Positions 36,519-37,064 of a stretch of 37,064 nucleotides of DNA are shown piece by piece. The translations under genes and the position numbers were made by a program. This stretch comes from Paracoccaceae bacterium (GTDB lineage Bacteria > Pseudomonadota > Alphaproteobacteria > Rhodobacterales > Rhodobacteraceae), in NCBI GenBank assembly GCA_020832445.1, contig JAFIEO010000025.1:1-37064 (forward strand). The letters run 5' to 3'. The notes beneath the pieces were generated by a model. That model did not search any database, was not told the origin of the DNA, and was given only the letters and a program-made list of their open reading frames with translations. Position 1 is the first letter of the stretch. Every line of letters starts with the position of its first letter.

Positions 36519-37064
36519 TGCTACAGTTGCATATGATGTGGATATCTGATTCATTCCCGCCTGAACGATTGTGGAGGATTGATGATGTCCGTATCGGACT
36601 GGGCTGGAGCGGTTTCGGATTGGCGCGCCGCGCTCGATGGAATGAAGGCGCGGATTGCATCTGCCTTCATCAGGTCTGAACAGCGTGCATCTGCCGGGGC
36701 CTTTATCGATGGCCTCTTGTCCGGGGCAGAACGCAAGACAGGTTGGATGCTGGCTGAGGAAGCTGGCCTGGCGCGGCCTTACAAGATCCAGTCATTGCTG
36801 GGTAGGTCGAGCTGGTCTGCAGATGCTCTGTGTCAGCGAGTTCGCGACTACGCGCTTGATGCCCTTGCTGATCCGGATGGGGTTCTTGTGGTTGATGAAA
36901 CAGGTTTCCTCAAGAAAGGCACTCATTCGGTTGGCGTCGCGCGGCAATATTCCGGCACAGCGGGACGGATTGAGAACAGTCAGATCGGTGTGTTTGCGAG
37001 CTATGCCAGCCGCTGGGGGCACGCCCTGATCGACAGAAGGCTGTATCTGCCGAAATCCTGGGCC
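36519..37064 (+). mobile_element. IS701-like insertion sequence, left part
   Basis: The transposase gene at 36582 belongs to the IS701 group. A likely left end is TGCTACAGTTGC at 36519, directly after TTAG, which fits the YTAR-type target duplication of this family. The right end lies beyond the window, so the inverted repeat cannot be checked. Confidence 0.5.
36582..37064 (+). CDS. IS701 family transposase, partial
   Basis: The first 161 codons of a DDE transposase, open at the window edge. Family-typical sequence includes SEQRASAGAFIDGLLSGAER, KTGWMLAEEAG and the first catalytic aspartate in VLVVDETGFLKKG, followed by VGVARQYSGTAGRIENSQIG and VFASYASRWGHALIDRRLYL. GGAGG lies just before the first of two adjacent ATGs (36582, 36585). 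No stop or frameshift is seen in the visible part, so the element may be intact and active. Confidence 0.9.
   Translation, partial: MMSVSDWAGAVSDWRAALDGMKARIASAFIRSEQRASAGAFIDGLLSGAERKTGWMLAEEAGLARPYKIQSLLGRSSWSADALCQRVRDYALDALADPDGVLVVDETGFLKKGTHSVGVARQYSGTAGRIENSQIGVFASYASRWGHALIDRRLYLPKSWA

Noticed and set aside
36266-36679. A 137-codon plus-strand frame before the transposase
   Set aside because: No ribosome-binding site, no recognisable sequence, and it overlaps the real transposase start in another frame.
1-37064. CRISPR arrays, rRNA genes, replication origin
   Set aside because: No regularly spaced repeats, no rRNA-like blocks, and no DnaA-box or iteron cluster was noticed on reading through the window.

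Overview
The window looks like a piece of an alphaproteobacterial chromosome, most likely Rhodobacterales/Rhodobacteraceae. The strongest taxonomic marker is the nepR-ecfG / phyR general-stress-response locus, a system known only from Alphaproteobacteria. High GC content, tad-type pilin-like genes, a RibH2-like lumazine synthase and a fused subunit I+III cytochrome oxidase agree with this. All identifications were made by reading translations and motifs by eye; no database search was run.

Layout. 1-5.4 kb: housekeeping genes (sulfotransferase, HIT protein, tRNA-Cys, ceramidase-family membrane protein, tadA, nrdR-ribD, an SDR oxidoreductase). 5.5-9.4 kb: three Tad-type pilin-like genes on the + strand, the last with a long acidic, adhesin-like tail. 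9.7-10.4 kb: ribH behind an FMN riboswitch. 10.4-17.8 kb: a GntR/FCD regulator, a divergent hydantoin-racemase-like gene and a five-gene peptide-type ABC transporter. The same 12-bp palindrome, ATTGTCGACAAT, lies at both ends of this block, which suggests one local regulon. 17.9-36.2 kb: an accessory stress region, described below. 36.5 kb to the end: the left part of an IS701-like insertion sequence, cut by the window edge.

The stress region is the notable part. It carries nepR-ecfG-histidine kinase on one strand and phyR on the other. Sites matching the known EcfG promoter form (GGAAC, 16-17 bp, CGTT) lie immediately upstream of almost every nearby transcription unit: csbD, an AI-2E-family permease, a small membrane protein, the cytochrome oxidase operon, a 25-residue membrane peptide, a tandem PRC-barrel protein (one mismatch), a 73-residue protein, a PLDc_N protein, a ferric-reductase-like flavoprotein and a DUF1328-DUF2383 pair. 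Another drives a gene-free stretch ending in a strong terminator, a candidate stress-induced small RNA. Between nepR and phyR the two opposing promoters are merged into one nearly perfect palindrome (15-bp arms, 8-bp centre). At uniform base composition about 0.6 exact matches would be expected in the whole window; I count twelve exact promoter orientations plus one near match, all intergenic and pointing at a start codon or at the putative RNA. I infer a physically clustered general-stress regulon that includes its own regulators, envelope proteins, microproteins, an sRNA candidate and a respiratory oxidase.
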